In this document: positions 52,401 through 56,289 of the stretch, one piece after another
Position numbering within the stretch: position 1 is the stretch's first letter
Layout of the letters: every line of letters begins with the position of its first letter
Source: Gordionus sp. m RMFG-2023
Lineage: Eukaryota > Nematomorpha > Gordioida > Chordodea > Parachordodidae
Direction: 5' to 3'
Length of the DNA stretch: 64,000 nt
Assembly (NCBI RefSeq): GCF_954871325.1
Contig: NC_088775.1
Span: forward strand, 46,973,561-47,037,560
Position numbers and translations under genes: made by a program
Notes under the pieces: model-generated
Told to the model about the DNA's origin: nothing
The model's input: the letters and a program-made list of their open reading frames with translations, nothing else
Database searches by the model: none

Positions 52401-55400
52401 TAACCTAGAGTAGTGACAAAATGTAAAATTCGAAGTTTCGGAGAACTTGATTGATAAAATTTGTTGATTTGATTAAGCGAATGATAAGCAAGGATGATGA
52501 ACGTAAACATATATTTTATCCGATATAACTCAAATTTTAAGAGGTAAAACAATTATCATCAGCCGCACTTCCAAGAAAGTTAATGGATTTTAAAAAGGCG
52601 CCGATAAATAATTTGACAGTAGTGTTGCTAAACGACTCGATTTCGTCAATTTTAAATACGTCTTTTTTTTATATTATTCTAAAATTTAACAAAATATTAT
52701 GCAAGCCTTGAGATTTCATTAATAAAAATTAAAGCCTTGAGATTTCATTAATAAAAATTAACTCAACCCCAAAGAAGAATGACTTTTACATTATAATTTT
52801 ATAATATACTTCTTAATTACATTTTTTCGTACAATTTTATTTTATGAACTCTATATTTCCTCGTGAATACCTTATAATATATACATAAAATAATTCTTAA
52901 GAATATTTTTGTGCCTTCAATATTTCAATAATTTATTTTTAATACAATTTATATAACAAATTTTAAATGCTTAAAAAATACATCATTTTTTTACAAAATT
53001 ATTTTTCAAGACATTTATATTAGTGATTCATACATTTAATATTAAACTAGCATGTATATTTTTGTATTAAATTTTACTAATATTTTATAGTCAATAGTCT
53101 AGTCCTACTAGATTTCTAAAAACTAATCAAAATTAATTACAATAATTCTAAAAAAAATTTTAATTATCCCCTCCCACAAAAATTTCACGTTCCTGGCAAA
53201 GTAATATGTTAAAATAATTCTGCGTCTCTGATATAGTAAAATTTTTAGTAAAAAAACAGTTATGGGACTATATAAATCTATTTCTAAAAATTTTTCGACA
53301 AAGTATTTTATTTGAATACCTTTTGTGAGTACTTATATTCAAATACATTTTTATGTTTCCCACTCCTGCTATTTAAATTATAATAAAAAATGTCAGAATT
53401 TAGAATTTAATATAAAATATTATGATTCATAACAAAGATTAACTCACATTGACAACGTCCTTGAGGGCCTTGATGTAATTCGATTCGGTATCCATCAACT
53501 CTCTTATGCAGTGCTCCCGTTTATCCTTCGGAGATGACAGCAATATCTATTCATGTATACCATTTATCAATAGTTGGGTATTTTTTAAATTATTTTATAA
53601 TTTACTTGAACTTTGGCAAATTTTTAGTTTTCTAGCTCTTATATTTCTAAAGAAATCAAGGGTAAAAAGTATAAAAAATCGCCATTTTTAATAAATAAAG
53701 ATTCATTATATTTTCAGATTATAATTTTAAGACATTATTTTTAAAACTTTAAATAAATATTTCTGATCCAATGTTTAATTATTATAGGTTCCTATTTGTT
53801 TAACCAATCATAATCATTTTAATCACGTAATAATCACAAATAATTAATTTTGAATGGCCTTTACCAACCTAACATAAATTAACATGTTTTACCTCTATAG
53901 ACATTAGGAAATAGGGGCATAAAAAAATTAAATTATTTTCGAACAAAATAATAAATTGATTGACTGAATATCGATAAATTTTTTCAATTTTCTTTAGTAA
54001 GATAGTATAATTATAAAATGCGTCATATTTTATGTTATAGTAAAATATTAAGAAAAATTATCTGAAGATTGTAAAAACAATTAGGAACATATAAAAAAGT
54101 AACAATTATTAACAATTTTGGTAACAACATGACCTGGTTTTGTTCTATCACATATATAAGAAAATGGGAAATTTCATTTGACCTAACTGAAGGGTTGAAC
54201 AATTTAGTCGTTGTTTCCTAAATACATATTAATCGCTTTCTTAACTGGTGCTTGAAAGCATGTTATTTATTATAAATCAATAACTCAGCAAATTCGGTTT
54301 TAAATTCAGTAATCCAATATTCCCTTTGCTTGACAGCCTTCGGCGTTTCTCTTCTCTTATTAAATCCATGCAAATACCCTGGCAAAATCAATGAGAAGAA
54401 ATAAATTGAATAAGATATTGCTCTATTTAACTTATCTAACCATCCATGTTAATTATAATTTCTCATAAGGACGGGATATACAAACATAAGATTTTTTTCT
54501 TAGACTATTTCATTTGCTAGATTCACTCTCAAACTAGTCGAGGCATGTTAATATCACGGCTATCACACCCTTTCTTCTAAACGGCTTATATCATTGGCAA
54601 AAACCATATCATACAAAATTCTCCTCTTAATTCATTGTCTTTTTGAAAATATACTTGGCCTTTTTGGAAATTTAAGAGGTTCCTGTACCAAAATAATTAC
54701 GCTTTCAGGCAATCCGAGTGGTATATAGGTAAAATAGCTACTGAAAAAAACTGTAGTGTCAGATAATCTTAACACTATTCTTCCTCTAATATGTAATTTT
54801 GGGCATCGAATATAAGAAGGATTAAACATCAAACCCCTTTCCTTCATTCAAGATAAAATCCAATGGAATTCCCTTTTTGGGTACCATTAAAAACCTTAAT
54901 TCCTCTAGGATTAGATTGATTTTTAATGAATTGTCGCATTGCAATACTACCAGTAAACTCCAATTTTTTTTCATCAATGCAAAATACATGGACAATAGTT
55001 TTTGGGCAGCCTGATAGAACATACTCTATTATTGAGCATATCTTTCAGAATTTATCAACGGGAGTTGTCAATAACTTAGATAGAGCTATATCCTATTATT
55101 CAATTTGCGACCAAAGGAATAAATGGACGATGAGTTTTCCACATATTATTGATTTTGCTGTGGTGGCGGTTAAGATCGAATATAGAAAGGATAGCAACGT
55201 CGAAGGATATCTATCAAATATTATGGATTATCATGAATTTAAATATGAGATTGCTCAATTATTAAGTTAAAATAATAAAAAACAAGTATCTTCTGAATAA
55301 AGCTCAAAGCGAAGATGACGGAATTGGGAAAATAGGTTCAGTTGTTTAGATTCTCTCATTCCTTATCGGCCAAATAAAGCATCCCATGTCCCCATATATG

Positions 55401-56164
55401 TGGCAGAACAAAAAACGTTGGCGTTATCAAGATTTTAAATCTCTTACATTTATTCAATGTGAAAGTTGTGATATTTTTTTATGTTTAACTAGTTCCAGCA
55501 GTTGTTTATCATAATTTTAATAAAATATATAAATTTGTATGAATATTTTACTATAGTATCAAATGTGATACACATTATAACTATAGAATGACTTTTAATA
55601 ATGAATAATTGATATAAAATTTTTGCCAACCCAACGTGTCTGCCATTGATTCGATTTTTAAAAAATGCTTAGCAGTTGATTGTATCATCGCATAGGTTTT
55701 GTTATAATAATACCTAGAATGACGATTCACTCAATTAAATGCGTATTAACACAAATCAGTAAGTGACATGATATTTTAGTTTCTCTTGTAAATAATACAT
55801 TAAAATTGTATAAAAATTTTAGAGTTTCGTAGAATTATGCGAGAATAGCGTGTCACCTGCTGCATTGTATGTATTCAACTAAGCTTCAAAATGCATTTTA
55901 ACAATCGTCAGTCTAGTAGCATGACGATGCTAAAATAGAATAATGCCTACCACTATATTTACATTAATTACAAAATAAAATATTCATTAATAGAAATATG
56001 ACAAATAAAATCAGAAAATTGTATTCAATATCAGAATGTACAAATAGCAATAAACCTGATGGTTATTACGTTTCAAAGTGCATAACTGTTCGTACAATTC
56101 GTCGTCCGTGTTGGTAATTTGATCCGTGACAGTTATACTCTGTCTTTCTTTCAAATCGTCTTGA
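1321..56164 (-). CDS. vav: Vav-family Rho/Rac guanine-nucleotide exchange factor, partial (acidic, DH, PH and first half of C1)
   Basis: Vav proteins activate Rho/Rac GTPases downstream of tyrosine kinases; the DH domain catalyses exchange and the PH and C1 domains pack against it. Twelve exons on the minus strand join in consistent phase: 56056-56164, 53448-53546, 44697-44765, 44350-44467, 41127-41284, 22686-22781, 17753-17824, 17310-17402, 13493-13584, 12932-12980, 8863-9048 and 1321-1441. That gives about 420 codons. Diagnostic pieces are CIRELMDTESNY (DH start), FLVYGEYC, LPMQRILRYH, ELLKHTP, VNEVKRD, KDGELKVKS and FLFDTIILLCKS (PH), and a C1 finger ending in YQGYQC. Order, spacing and C1 position match Vav rather than other DH proteins. 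Every donor begins with GT and every acceptor ends in AG. Introns run from 229 bp to about 18.3 kb. The CH domain and the SH3-SH2-SH3 tail are outside the window. Confidence 0.93.
2269..4112. mobile_element. Foldback (hairpin) element with TTAA at both ends and internal 280-bp repeats
   Basis: The ends are inverted copies of one another. CGTTAAATGCATAAATATG at 2269 reappears reversed at 4094-4112, and the match continues inward past the GCGCTATCCAATAATCATT segment (2309-2335 and 4049-4075). TTAA sits at both outer ends, as in piggyBac-type insertions. Both arms are built from a unit of about 280 bp containing TTAGGATAATGCTTAACACC and GCAATGCAGTATTTCGGTTT. In the right arm copies begin near 3312 and 3595, with a partial copy near 3877; inverted copies occupy about 2400-2930. 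No transposase frame is present, so it is non-autonomous. A short MITE copy at 3148-3245 sits near the centre. Confidence 0.75.
3148..3245. mobile_element. Partial hAT-type MITE (TAGTGTTGTTAAACGGCTC family)
   Basis: It begins TAGTGTTGTTAAACGGCTCG and shares the internal AGATTTCGCTAATAGATGT with the complete copy at 35018-35240. The right end is missing. It lies in the middle of the foldback element, so it may have arrived later. Confidence 0.6.
4413..4584. repeat. Perfect tandem duplication, 86-bp unit
   Basis: The segment 4413-4498 is repeated without visible change at 4499-4584 (both include TTCTTCAATAATATGTTGTA). A diverged relative of the unit's second half is near 4135-4200. Because the copies are identical, the duplication is recent or an assembly artefact. 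Confidence 0.85.
4585..5838. other. Intron sequence, no feature identified
   Basis: A+T-rich intron. The only structure seen is a possible hairpin at about 4853-4912 with TGGCCAGT and ACTGGCCA arms. No exon or element ends were recognised. Confidence 0.4.
5839..6600 (-). mobile_element. Ty3/gypsy-type retrotransposon fragment (fossil)
   Basis: The minus strand carries a recognisable piece of the protease-to-RT spacer of a Ty3/gypsy pol region, including a GPPLCGQDSIKEL motif like the GP-LCGRDWL motif of the family. Gag-like sequence lies just upstream (6416-6600). A TGTCACGACTGG sequence at 6769 could mark an old LTR border on the right. It is a broken remnant with several breaks, and neither LTR was securely found. 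It is old. Confidence 0.55.
6843..6929 (-). pseudogene. hAT (ZMYM-type) transposase N-terminal scrap
   Basis: A 28-codon minus-strand frame starts with Met and contains FDSGAEKRKRNKHQ. The SGAEKRK motif is the usual start of ZMYM/TTF-type hAT transposases. It stops after 28 codons and no downstream hAT domain was found nearby. Confidence 0.5.
7260..8862. other. Intron sequence, no feature identified
   Basis: A+T-rich vav intron between the C1 and PH exons. Nothing with coding character or paired ends was found. Confidence 0.4.
8863..9048 (-). CDS. vav: vav exon: PH domain, middle and C-terminal part
   Basis: It has 62 codons and is phase 0 at both ends, with acceptor TATATAG and donor AAG|GTGACG. 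It opens SDTYNFKDSLSLSEFRV, which lines up with the SYDLKDFVNLHSFQV stretch of vertebrate Vav, and ends with the helix TAWWKQKYKKE that closes the PH fold. The segment between these (about residues 18-45 of the exon) is not recognisably conserved. Confidence 0.88.
9075..9235. mobile_element. hAT-type MITE (TAGTGTTGTTAAACGGCTC family)
   Basis: It starts TAGTGTTGTTAAACGGCTCC and ends GAGCCGTTAACATCACT. It shares the core AGATTTCGCTAATAGA and AGTCTTGCGTA with the full copy at 35018-35240. No target duplication survives. It lies 26 bp upstream of the PH exon acceptor, so it forms the immediate 3' part of that intron. Confidence 0.65.
9320..12332. other. Intron sequence, no confident feature
   Basis: Intron between two PH exons. 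Patches of higher G+C near 10560-10680, 11020-11320 and 12000-12260 look like element debris but show no readable domain or paired ends. Confidence 0.35.
12333..12718. mobile_element. MITE of the TAGAGATCTGCA...GATC family with GC-rich subterminal blocks
   Basis: It begins TAGAGATCTACAAATTC and ends AGCCCGATGCTGATCCTTA, with GGGCCTGA/GGGCCGGAC blocks inside. It corresponds to the intact 192-bp copy at 32618-32809 but is about twice as long. Possible degraded 8-bp flanks are ATTGAAAC and CTTGAAGC. Confidence 0.6.
12932..12980 (-). CDS. vav: vav microexon: PH beta strands
   Basis: A 49-bp exon: one base completes an Arg codon and 16 codons follow, reading FIFLFDTIILLCKSTK. This matches the RYAFLLDKALLICKRRG block of vertebrate Vav PH domains. 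The acceptor is TATCTAG, the donor AAA|GTAAAT. It is in phase with both neighbours (phase 2 in, phase 0 out). Confidence 0.9.
13493..13584 (-). CDS. vav: vav exon: PH domain start
   Basis: Thirty codons plus two bases. YGRLLKDGELKVKS corresponds to the HYGRPKIDGELKITS start of the Vav PH domain. The donor is AG|GTTTTA. The acceptor could be CTAAAG (exon start 13584) or CCTGAG six bases later (13578); both keep the frame. Confidence 0.9.
14068..14585. mobile_element. Hairpin MITE, about 520 bp
   Basis: The ends are long inverted repeats. ATTTATCTCTCGGTTG on the left pairs with CAACCGAGCGATAAAT on the right, and inside them AAGTACTCCTTTATTTATG (14120-14138) pairs with 14486-14504. The match runs on to TTTCACTTTCCTAATAT. 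No coding sequence and no clear target duplication. Confidence 0.7.
14586..16260. other. Intron sequence around the 15165-15332 frame
   Basis: Apart from the open frame at 15165-15332 and the G+C-rich block around it, this is featureless A+T-rich intron. Confidence 0.35.
15165..15332 (+). CDS. Unrecognised 55-codon open frame of unusual composition
   Basis: The frame starts at an ATG preceded closely by an in-frame TAA and ends at TAA. It is much richer in G+C than its surroundings (about half G+C against mostly A+T). The product is hydrophilic (MGELDPHQTSHMTERVV... KMTSDTILKCLRKKGQHLG...) with no signal peptide or membrane segment. I do not recognise a family. It lies on the strand opposite vav, inside the intron between DH and PH exons. 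It may be a fragment of a mobile element or of a processed gene. Confidence 0.3.
   Translation: MGELDPHQTSHMTERVVCKSTPLESDSKMTSDTILKCLRKKGQHLGWFIPKLEIK
16440..17150. mobile_element. Debris related to the GC-block MITE family
   Basis: It contains GGGCCGGCCCG (16481-16493), GGGTCGGACC (16757-16767), AAGGGCTGGGTCGG (17068-17082) and ends near GGTCCGAGCTCTGTAGACC. These resemble the GC-rich subterminal blocks of the copies at 12333 and 32618. Ends were not paired with certainty. Confidence 0.35.
17310..17402 (-). CDS. vav: vav exon: last DH helix and DH-PH linker
   Basis: Thirty-one codons, phase 0 at both ends, acceptor TTTTAAG, donor ATG|GTAATA. It reads DLTDYVNEVKRDAEDMEM, matching DLAQCVNEVKRDNETLR of Vav. 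This is among the strongest Vav-specific matches in the window. Confidence 0.95.
17753..17824 (-). CDS. vav: vav exon: DH domain, region after CR3
   Basis: Twenty-four codons, ELLKHTPDNTDEKVALLKAL and so on, corresponding to ELVKHTQDATEKENLRLAL of Vav. Acceptor TTTTTTAG, donor CTG|GTTAGC; only 350 bp of intron separates it from the next exon. Confidence 0.95.
17825..18240. other. Intron sequence, nothing identified
   Basis: A+T-rich intron between the exon at 17753 and the left side of the Ty3/gypsy fossil. Confidence 0.4.
18250..22490 (+). mobile_element. Ty3/gypsy LTR retrotransposon (fossil, broken)
   Basis: Plus-strand order follows the Ty3/gypsy plan. There is a primer-binding-site-like TGGTGTCGGGG at 18265, a retropepsin region near 18880-18930, reverse transcriptase about 19480-20060 with a YLDDVLI catalytic motif, RNase H near 20330-20700, and integrase about 20960-21840. 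A 3' non-coding region follows, with tandem repeats (21851-22160) and a more G+C-rich block (22240-22500). LTRs could not be paired. The coding region is broken many times, so the copy is old and inactive. It occupies most of the intron between the two vav exons at 17753 and 22686. Confidence 0.85.
21851..22160. repeat. Degenerate tandem repeat in the 3' part of the Ty3/gypsy fossil
   Basis: About four units of roughly 80-90 bp, each containing AAATGATTTGTTTTT, then AACAAGT and GAATTATGAGAATCATAAT. Units differ from each other, so the array is old. It lies between the end of integrase and the 3' end of the element. Confidence 0.7.
22686..22781 (-). CDS. vav: vav exon: DH conserved region 3
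   Basis: Thirty-two codons. GKFHLRDLIALPMQRILRYH matches GRFTLRDLLMVPMQRVLKYH, the DH core that contacts the GTPase. The Lys that follows Val-Leu in vertebrate Vav is Arg here, which is usual in many DH domains. The acceptor AAAAAAG directly after a pyrimidine run and the donor AAG|GTTATT keep phase 0 on both sides. The exon lies alone between two retrotransposon-filled introns, the downstream-side one of about 18.3 kb. Confidence 0.95.
22782..23226. other. Intron sequence, nothing identified
   Basis: A+T-rich sequence between the DH exon and the TCGACT-rich repeat. No feature recognised. Confidence 0.4.
23227..23790. repeat. TCGACT-rich degenerate repeat, MITE-like
   Basis: It begins TAGTGTTGTTAATCGACTGAG, the same first 12 bases as the TAGTGTTGTTAAACGG MITE. 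The block then repeats GAGTCGACTAGAGGACGAATA and TCGTGAA-type motifs at roughly 100-130 bp intervals, separated by A+T-rich spacers. A related block in the opposite orientation lies at 39345-39575. Confidence 0.55.
23870..25235. repeat. Dispersed A+T-rich repeat; copy of the DNA flanking the hAT element at 35576
   Basis: Positions about 24460-24620 (TTGTTGTAAACATTTCCATAA and onward) match, in reverse orientation, the two flanks of the hAT element (35450-35575 and 37961-37990). That identifies an old dispersed repeat into one copy of which the hAT later inserted. The rest of the stretch shows no features. Confidence 0.5.
25236..25312. repeat. Left arm of a hairpin repeat split by an LTR element
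   Basis: The segment AGGTGTATCTAATATATATA through AACAAACCTGAAACTGGAG is inverted at 25565-25585 plus 31642-31697. The right arm is cut at GTTAA by the Ty3/gypsy element, which dates the hairpin as older. The loop is about 250 bp (25313-25564). Confidence 0.75.
25586..25892 (+). repeat. Left LTR of the 25586-31641 element
   Basis: It pairs with the right LTR through ACATTATATATTTTTCATG and CTGTTTCATCTGAGTCTCAT. It is preceded by GTTAA. Confidence 0.85.
29118..30101 (+). mobile_element. Internally deleted hAT transposon with intact ends and 8-bp target duplication
   Basis: The element proper is 29126-30093 (968 bp). The TIRs are CAGTCTTGTTAA on the left and TTAACAAGACTG on the right. The perfect 8-bp target duplication GTAAAAGG (29118-29125 and 30094-30101) is diagnostic for hAT. 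Subterminal regions hold many GGAGC/GCTCC motifs in both orientations, which are probable transposase-binding repeats. It is inserted in the Ty3/gypsy fossil and is therefore younger than it. Confidence 0.92.
29490..29855 (+). CDS. hAT transposase C-terminal (dimerisation) region, open frame
   Basis: An uninterrupted 121-codon frame inside the deleted hAT element. Near the end it carries the hAT dimerisation signature NTPLPSSAPVERLFSIAKQV and LLLLKANKRL. The zinc finger and the catalytic Asp-Asp-Glu core are absent, so no transposition activity is expected. If expressed it could only contribute dimerisation. The start codon is simply the first ATG of the frame. A TTTTATAG at 29444-29451 could act as a splice acceptor in the parent element. 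Confidence 0.75.
   Translation: MELKARLINFLRKQIPDGKIATTSSRELCNDLEDFFGFHEIDYHENNILDRYFLNNDSKITIFEHFHELKNFYIKYNTPLPSSAPVERLFSIAKQVLGEKRGCLLDSNLENLLLLKANKRL
31334..31641 (+). repeat. Right LTR of the 25586-31641 element
   Basis: It matches the left LTR along its length. It is followed by GTTAA and then by the displaced right arm of the older hairpin. Confidence 0.85.
31720..32470 (+). pseudogene. Tc1/IS630-type transposase fossil
   Basis: The best block is near 32260-32450: FLDERGFNTHIISHYGWAL followed by GKRPTPSK and a segment ending KFKTFLDKL. This is the DE-containing core of Tc1/IS630 transposases, where the family usually reads DESGFNLH...YGW...G. Upstream (31740-32200) are helix-turn-helix-like pieces in other frames, so several frameshifts and stops separate the parts. 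TIRs were not identified. Confidence 0.75.
32610..32817. mobile_element. Intact GC-block MITE with 8-bp target duplication
   Basis: The element is 32618-32809 (192 bp), starting TAGAGATCTGCA and ending TGCAGATCACTA. It is flanked by the perfect duplication ATTCTTAT (32610-32617 and 32810-32817), consistent with hAT mobilisation. Internal blocks GGGCCAGGCCG, CAGGCCGGGCC and GGCCTGGCCGGG give sharp G+C peaks in A+T-rich DNA. No coding capacity. Confidence 0.88.
32960..33450 (-). pseudogene. hAT transposase C-terminal fossil
   Basis: The minus strand reads INIFIPLIDTFLFQLKERF, then in other frames TCTNERSFLTLKRLKTNLRN. Both are typical of the C-terminal part of ZMYM-type hAT transposases. Frame changes and stops lie between them. 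An orphan hAT-like terminus at 35432-35444 (TCTACGCCACTG) may be the 5' end of the same element, separated by the foldback insertion at 33632-35261. Confidence 0.65.
33937..34540. repeat. Tandem array, 144-147 bp unit, about 4.2 copies
   Basis: Each unit runs GAAAGCATTT...GGGGAAAGGCTAACATCTTA, then TTGAACTCAGAATTTAATTC, then ACGTTTCCGGTTCA. Units are highly alike, so expansion or homogenisation is fairly recent relative to surrounding elements. Confidence 0.88.
35010..35248. mobile_element. Complete hAT-type MITE with 8-bp target duplication
   Basis: The element is 35018-35240 (223 bp), with TIRs TAGTGTTGTTAAACGGCTC and GAGCCGTTTAACAACACTA. It is flanked by the perfect duplication CTTTCGAC (35010-35017 and 35241-35248). 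It has a second inverted pair, GAGCCGATTTTTAAAAACGGC near the left end and its complement near the right. It is the reference copy for the partial copies at 3148, 9075 and 52620. It inserted in the arm of the foldback element. Confidence 0.92.
35568..37968 (+). mobile_element. Nearly whole hAT (ZMYM-type) DNA transposon with intact ends
   Basis: The element is 35576-37960 (2385 bp). TIRs are CAGGGGCCCCTACA on the left and TGTAGGGGCCACTG on the right. The perfect 8-bp target duplication ATGGAAAT lies at 35568-35575 and 37961-37968. Subterminal G and C runs (35601-35612 and 35718-35727) lie inside. A plus-strand transposase fossil fills 35770-37769. It is the best-preserved autonomous-type element in the window. 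It sits in the vav intron on the opposite strand to the gene, inside an older dispersed repeat. Confidence 0.93.
35770..37769 (+). pseudogene. hAT transposase (DDE, RNase H-like, with C-terminal dimerisation region)
   Basis: In order: an N-terminal piece (35770-35958) with GNMMALIKLIADSEP; the catalytic core (35984-36538) with SIIVDGTYDVS (first Asp), SYDGASNM (second Asp) and CHRLNL; a helical insertion region (about 36900-37342); and the C-terminal dimerisation signature TIPTTSCTAERVMSKTK with SFLNTLTILSMEKF (about 37550-37690). The family is about 650-800 residues, and the pieces here sum close to that. Stops and frame changes between the pieces (before 35984, after 36538, around 36560-36980, after 37342) make it a pseudogene unless some gaps are introns. 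Confidence 0.88.
37969..40380. repeat. Intron with short tandem and inverted repeats
   Basis: Near 38084-38200 a unit of about 65 bp (AGTGTTGTGAT...TTTAATGAAACAT...GATTAAAT...AACCCAT) occurs twice. An inverted piece follows at 38305-38350 (AAATCGTCAATATGTTTCATTAAATCATTAAACA). A reversed TCGACT-rich block lies at 39345-39575, and a GTAGC/GCTAC-rich patch at 39868-39940. Nothing coding was recognised. Confidence 0.5.
40390..40690 (+). pseudogene. hAT transposase fragment
   Basis: Plus-strand reading LISFVIEELQAFSVVESPFF then TRLIKNAYPKRS is the conserved segment before the catalytic core of BED-type hAT transposases. The frame is interrupted shortly after. KYQFLADYF followed by AAGGTAAGT at 40682-40690 looks like an element-encoded exon end. 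No TIRs were paired. Confidence 0.65.
41127..41284 (-). CDS. vav: vav exon: DH middle region
   Basis: Two bases plus 52 codons. It includes YIGDCFQEFADKFLVYGEYC, matching YQVFIKYKERFLVYGRYC in Vav DH. Acceptor TTAACAG (exon start 41284) or CTGCAG 15 bases later (41269) both keep phase 1; donor TGG|GTATGG. Confidence 0.95.
41285..44349. other. Intron sequence with one short tandem duplication
   Basis: At 42876-42953 a 39-bp unit (GTAACGCAGTAAATAGTGAT plus AAAGTATC) occurs twice. Otherwise the stretch is A+T-rich intron with no element ends or domains recognised; open stretches near 43071-43289 and 43729-44022 have no recognisable content. Confidence 0.4.
44350..44467 (-). CDS. vav: vav exon: DH first half, after conserved region 1
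   Basis: Thirty-nine codons plus one base. VLIEIHEKLEKRFNEA aligns with ELFSVHTHFLKELKDA. The remaining residues (about 20) form an insertion relative to vertebrate Vav before the next exon. Acceptor AACAATAG; donor A|GTTATC, phase 1, which suits either acceptor of the next exon. Confidence 0.9.
44697..44765 (-). CDS. vav: vav exon: DH, FM..L..I..IY region
   Basis: Twenty-three codons, NFMERMKSILSPRDINIIYG, aligned with HFMKPLQRFLKPQDMETIF of Vav. Acceptor TTTTTAG, donor GGG|GTAAAT. Only 229 bp separate it from the next exon. Confidence 0.93.
44880..45001 (-). mobile_element. Orphan hAT-type terminus
   Basis: Read on the minus strand it begins CAGGGGCGTCGCTAGCC, a classic hAT-like end, and continues into GC-rich inverted blocks (GGCTTTTGGCCGGCTTTTGC at 44920-44939). 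The opposite end was not found. It sits about 115 bp from a vav exon. Confidence 0.5.
45326..45509 (+). pseudogene. Unrecognised open segment
   Basis: An open plus-strand frame of about 60 codons without an early in-frame ATG. It reads LLGAEQEDKDLSSTQLRDYS then IFLEFIGRTSIFPIGYVNI and stops. The mixed hydrophobic/charged pattern looks like real protein, but I do not recognise the family. It lies between hAT debris on either side. Confidence 0.3.
45799..46056 (+). pseudogene. hAT transposase fragment around the first catalytic Asp
   Basis: The frame contains FSILEDETTAIEVIGRMSLL then ARYINTKDNKIKEIFLQFI, which matches the DETTD...Q.S...RYV segment of hAT transposases. It stops after 85 codons with no further domains. 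Confidence 0.7.
46600..47445 (-). pseudogene. piggyBac-type transposase pseudogene
   Basis: The start at about 47445 reads MNRFLTIEQALAQLF. The N-terminal domain up to GYHSLPQLRNDNW is followed almost directly by the C-terminal VVN-type helix (VALVNSWKIW), so roughly 250-300 residues of the catalytic core are deleted. Stops and frame changes also occur in the first 60 codons. Confidence 0.7.
47838..47910 (+). promoter_or_regulatory. tRNA-like 5' head of the LINE (possible Pol III-type internal promoter)
   Basis: GGGTGGCCTAATGGGTTAG resembles an A box and GCAGGTTCAATCCTGG carries a B-box core GGTTCAATCC in a T-arm-like stem and loop, about 40 bases apart. It starts one base inside the element. 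Acceptor-stem pairing is poor, so it is not a functional tRNA gene. It could act in transcription of the LINE or derive from template jumping onto a tRNA. Confidence 0.6.
47957..50900 (+). pseudogene. LINE polyprotein: AP-type endonuclease and reverse transcriptase, broken
   Basis: In order: a basic N-terminal region (47957-48150); an endonuclease starting near ASLNGTLKGKTRE (48160) with GGDLNAHV and YGERNDEGEHVLKF (48560-48690) and IDCKVIPGEDIAAQHKI (48800-48870); a linker; and a reverse transcriptase with MVFLDLEKACDRI (49895), GVHQGSALSSPLF (50080) and FADDIVILAES (50175-50210). A C-terminal segment similar to GRPKLQWGHKVRA (50770-50815) ends at TAA 50898-50900. At least six frame changes or stops divide it (reading frame differs at 48271, 48528, 48770, 49207 and 49895), so no functional protein is made. 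Confidence 0.88.
50965..51330. mobile_element. MITE with palindromic GGTGCATATATGCACC ends
   Basis: GGTTAACGGTGCATATATGC at the left pairs with GCATATATGCACCGCTAACC at the right. The 16-bp core GGTGCATATATGCACC (50972-50987 and 51308-51323) is itself a perfect palindrome. It overlaps the end of the piggyBac-like element, so the two may share ends or one may be a deletion relative of the other. No coding sequence. Confidence 0.6.
51600..52075 (+). pseudogene. hAT transposase C-terminal fossil
   Basis: The plus strand reads AMN-PRLTPDK near 51690 and FHDEFIAECKLWYING near 51895, followed by LPNVLAAISFIMSS near 52000. This is the order of the pre-dimerisation region of ZMYM-type hAT transposases (PRL...R; E...W; FPNI..LL.I). 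The pieces are in different frames with stops between. Confidence 0.55.
52076..53447. other. Intron sequence with a partial TAGTGTTG MITE
   Basis: A MITE fragment starts TAGTGTTGCTAAACGACTCG at 52620 and contains GCCTTGAGATTTCATTAATA (tandemly doubled at 52704-52760), then loses similarity. The remainder is A+T-rich with no feature recognised. Confidence 0.5.
53448..53546 (-). CDS. vav: vav exon: start of DH domain (conserved region 1)
   Basis: Thirty-three codons. KDKREHCIRELMDTESNYIK aligns with YDKRCCCLREIQQTEEKYTD. The conserved Glu of the TE..Y motif, which contacts the switch I region of the GTPase in this family, is present. Acceptor GAATAG, donor AAT|GTGAGT (near consensus). Phase 0 at both ends. 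Confidence 0.95.
53547..54690. other. Intron sequence with an unassigned minus-strand frame
   Basis: At about 54270-54385 the minus strand reads GYLHGFNKRRETPKAVKQRE, then YWITEFKTEFAELL. It looks protein-coding and is preceded by TTTTGCCAG, but it does not fit the Vav alignment between its flanking exons, which join directly in phase. It is probably element debris. Confidence 0.35.
54930..55300 (+). pseudogene. piggyBac-like transposase C-terminal fossil
   Basis: The plus strand reads NLDRAISYYSICDQRNKW, then PHIIDFAVVAVKIEYRKD and YHEFKYEIAQLL. This is the C-terminal pattern of piggyBac-family transposases (short-arm residues, RW..., IID.A..N....Y, F+.E+A..L). Upstream domains are unreadable. 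Confidence 0.5.
56056..56164 (-). CDS. vav: vav exon: acidic regulatory segment
   Basis: One base plus 36 codons, ending at CAG|GTTTAT. TNTDDELYEQLCTLK corresponds to the EGDEIYEDLM acidic motif whose tyrosine (Tyr174 in mammalian Vav1) blocks the DH active site until phosphorylated. The acceptor is a strong TTTTTTTTTGTGCAG. Only one of the several acidic-region tyrosines is on this exon; others would be upstream. Confidence 0.88.
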
Positions 56165-56289
56165 CTGCACAAAAAAAAATCATTTTAGGTTTAAAAAAAT
56201 CTAGTGTTCAACAAGTGAAAAATTGACTGTACCAAAATGATAATACATTAAAAATAATTCTTAATTGATCATTTTACGATATTGATATT

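Noticed and set aside
54270-54385. Possible additional vav exon (minus strand, HGFNKRRETPKAV)
   Set aside because: The exons at 56056 and 53448 already join in phase with the right length for Vav, and this segment shows no Vav similarity.
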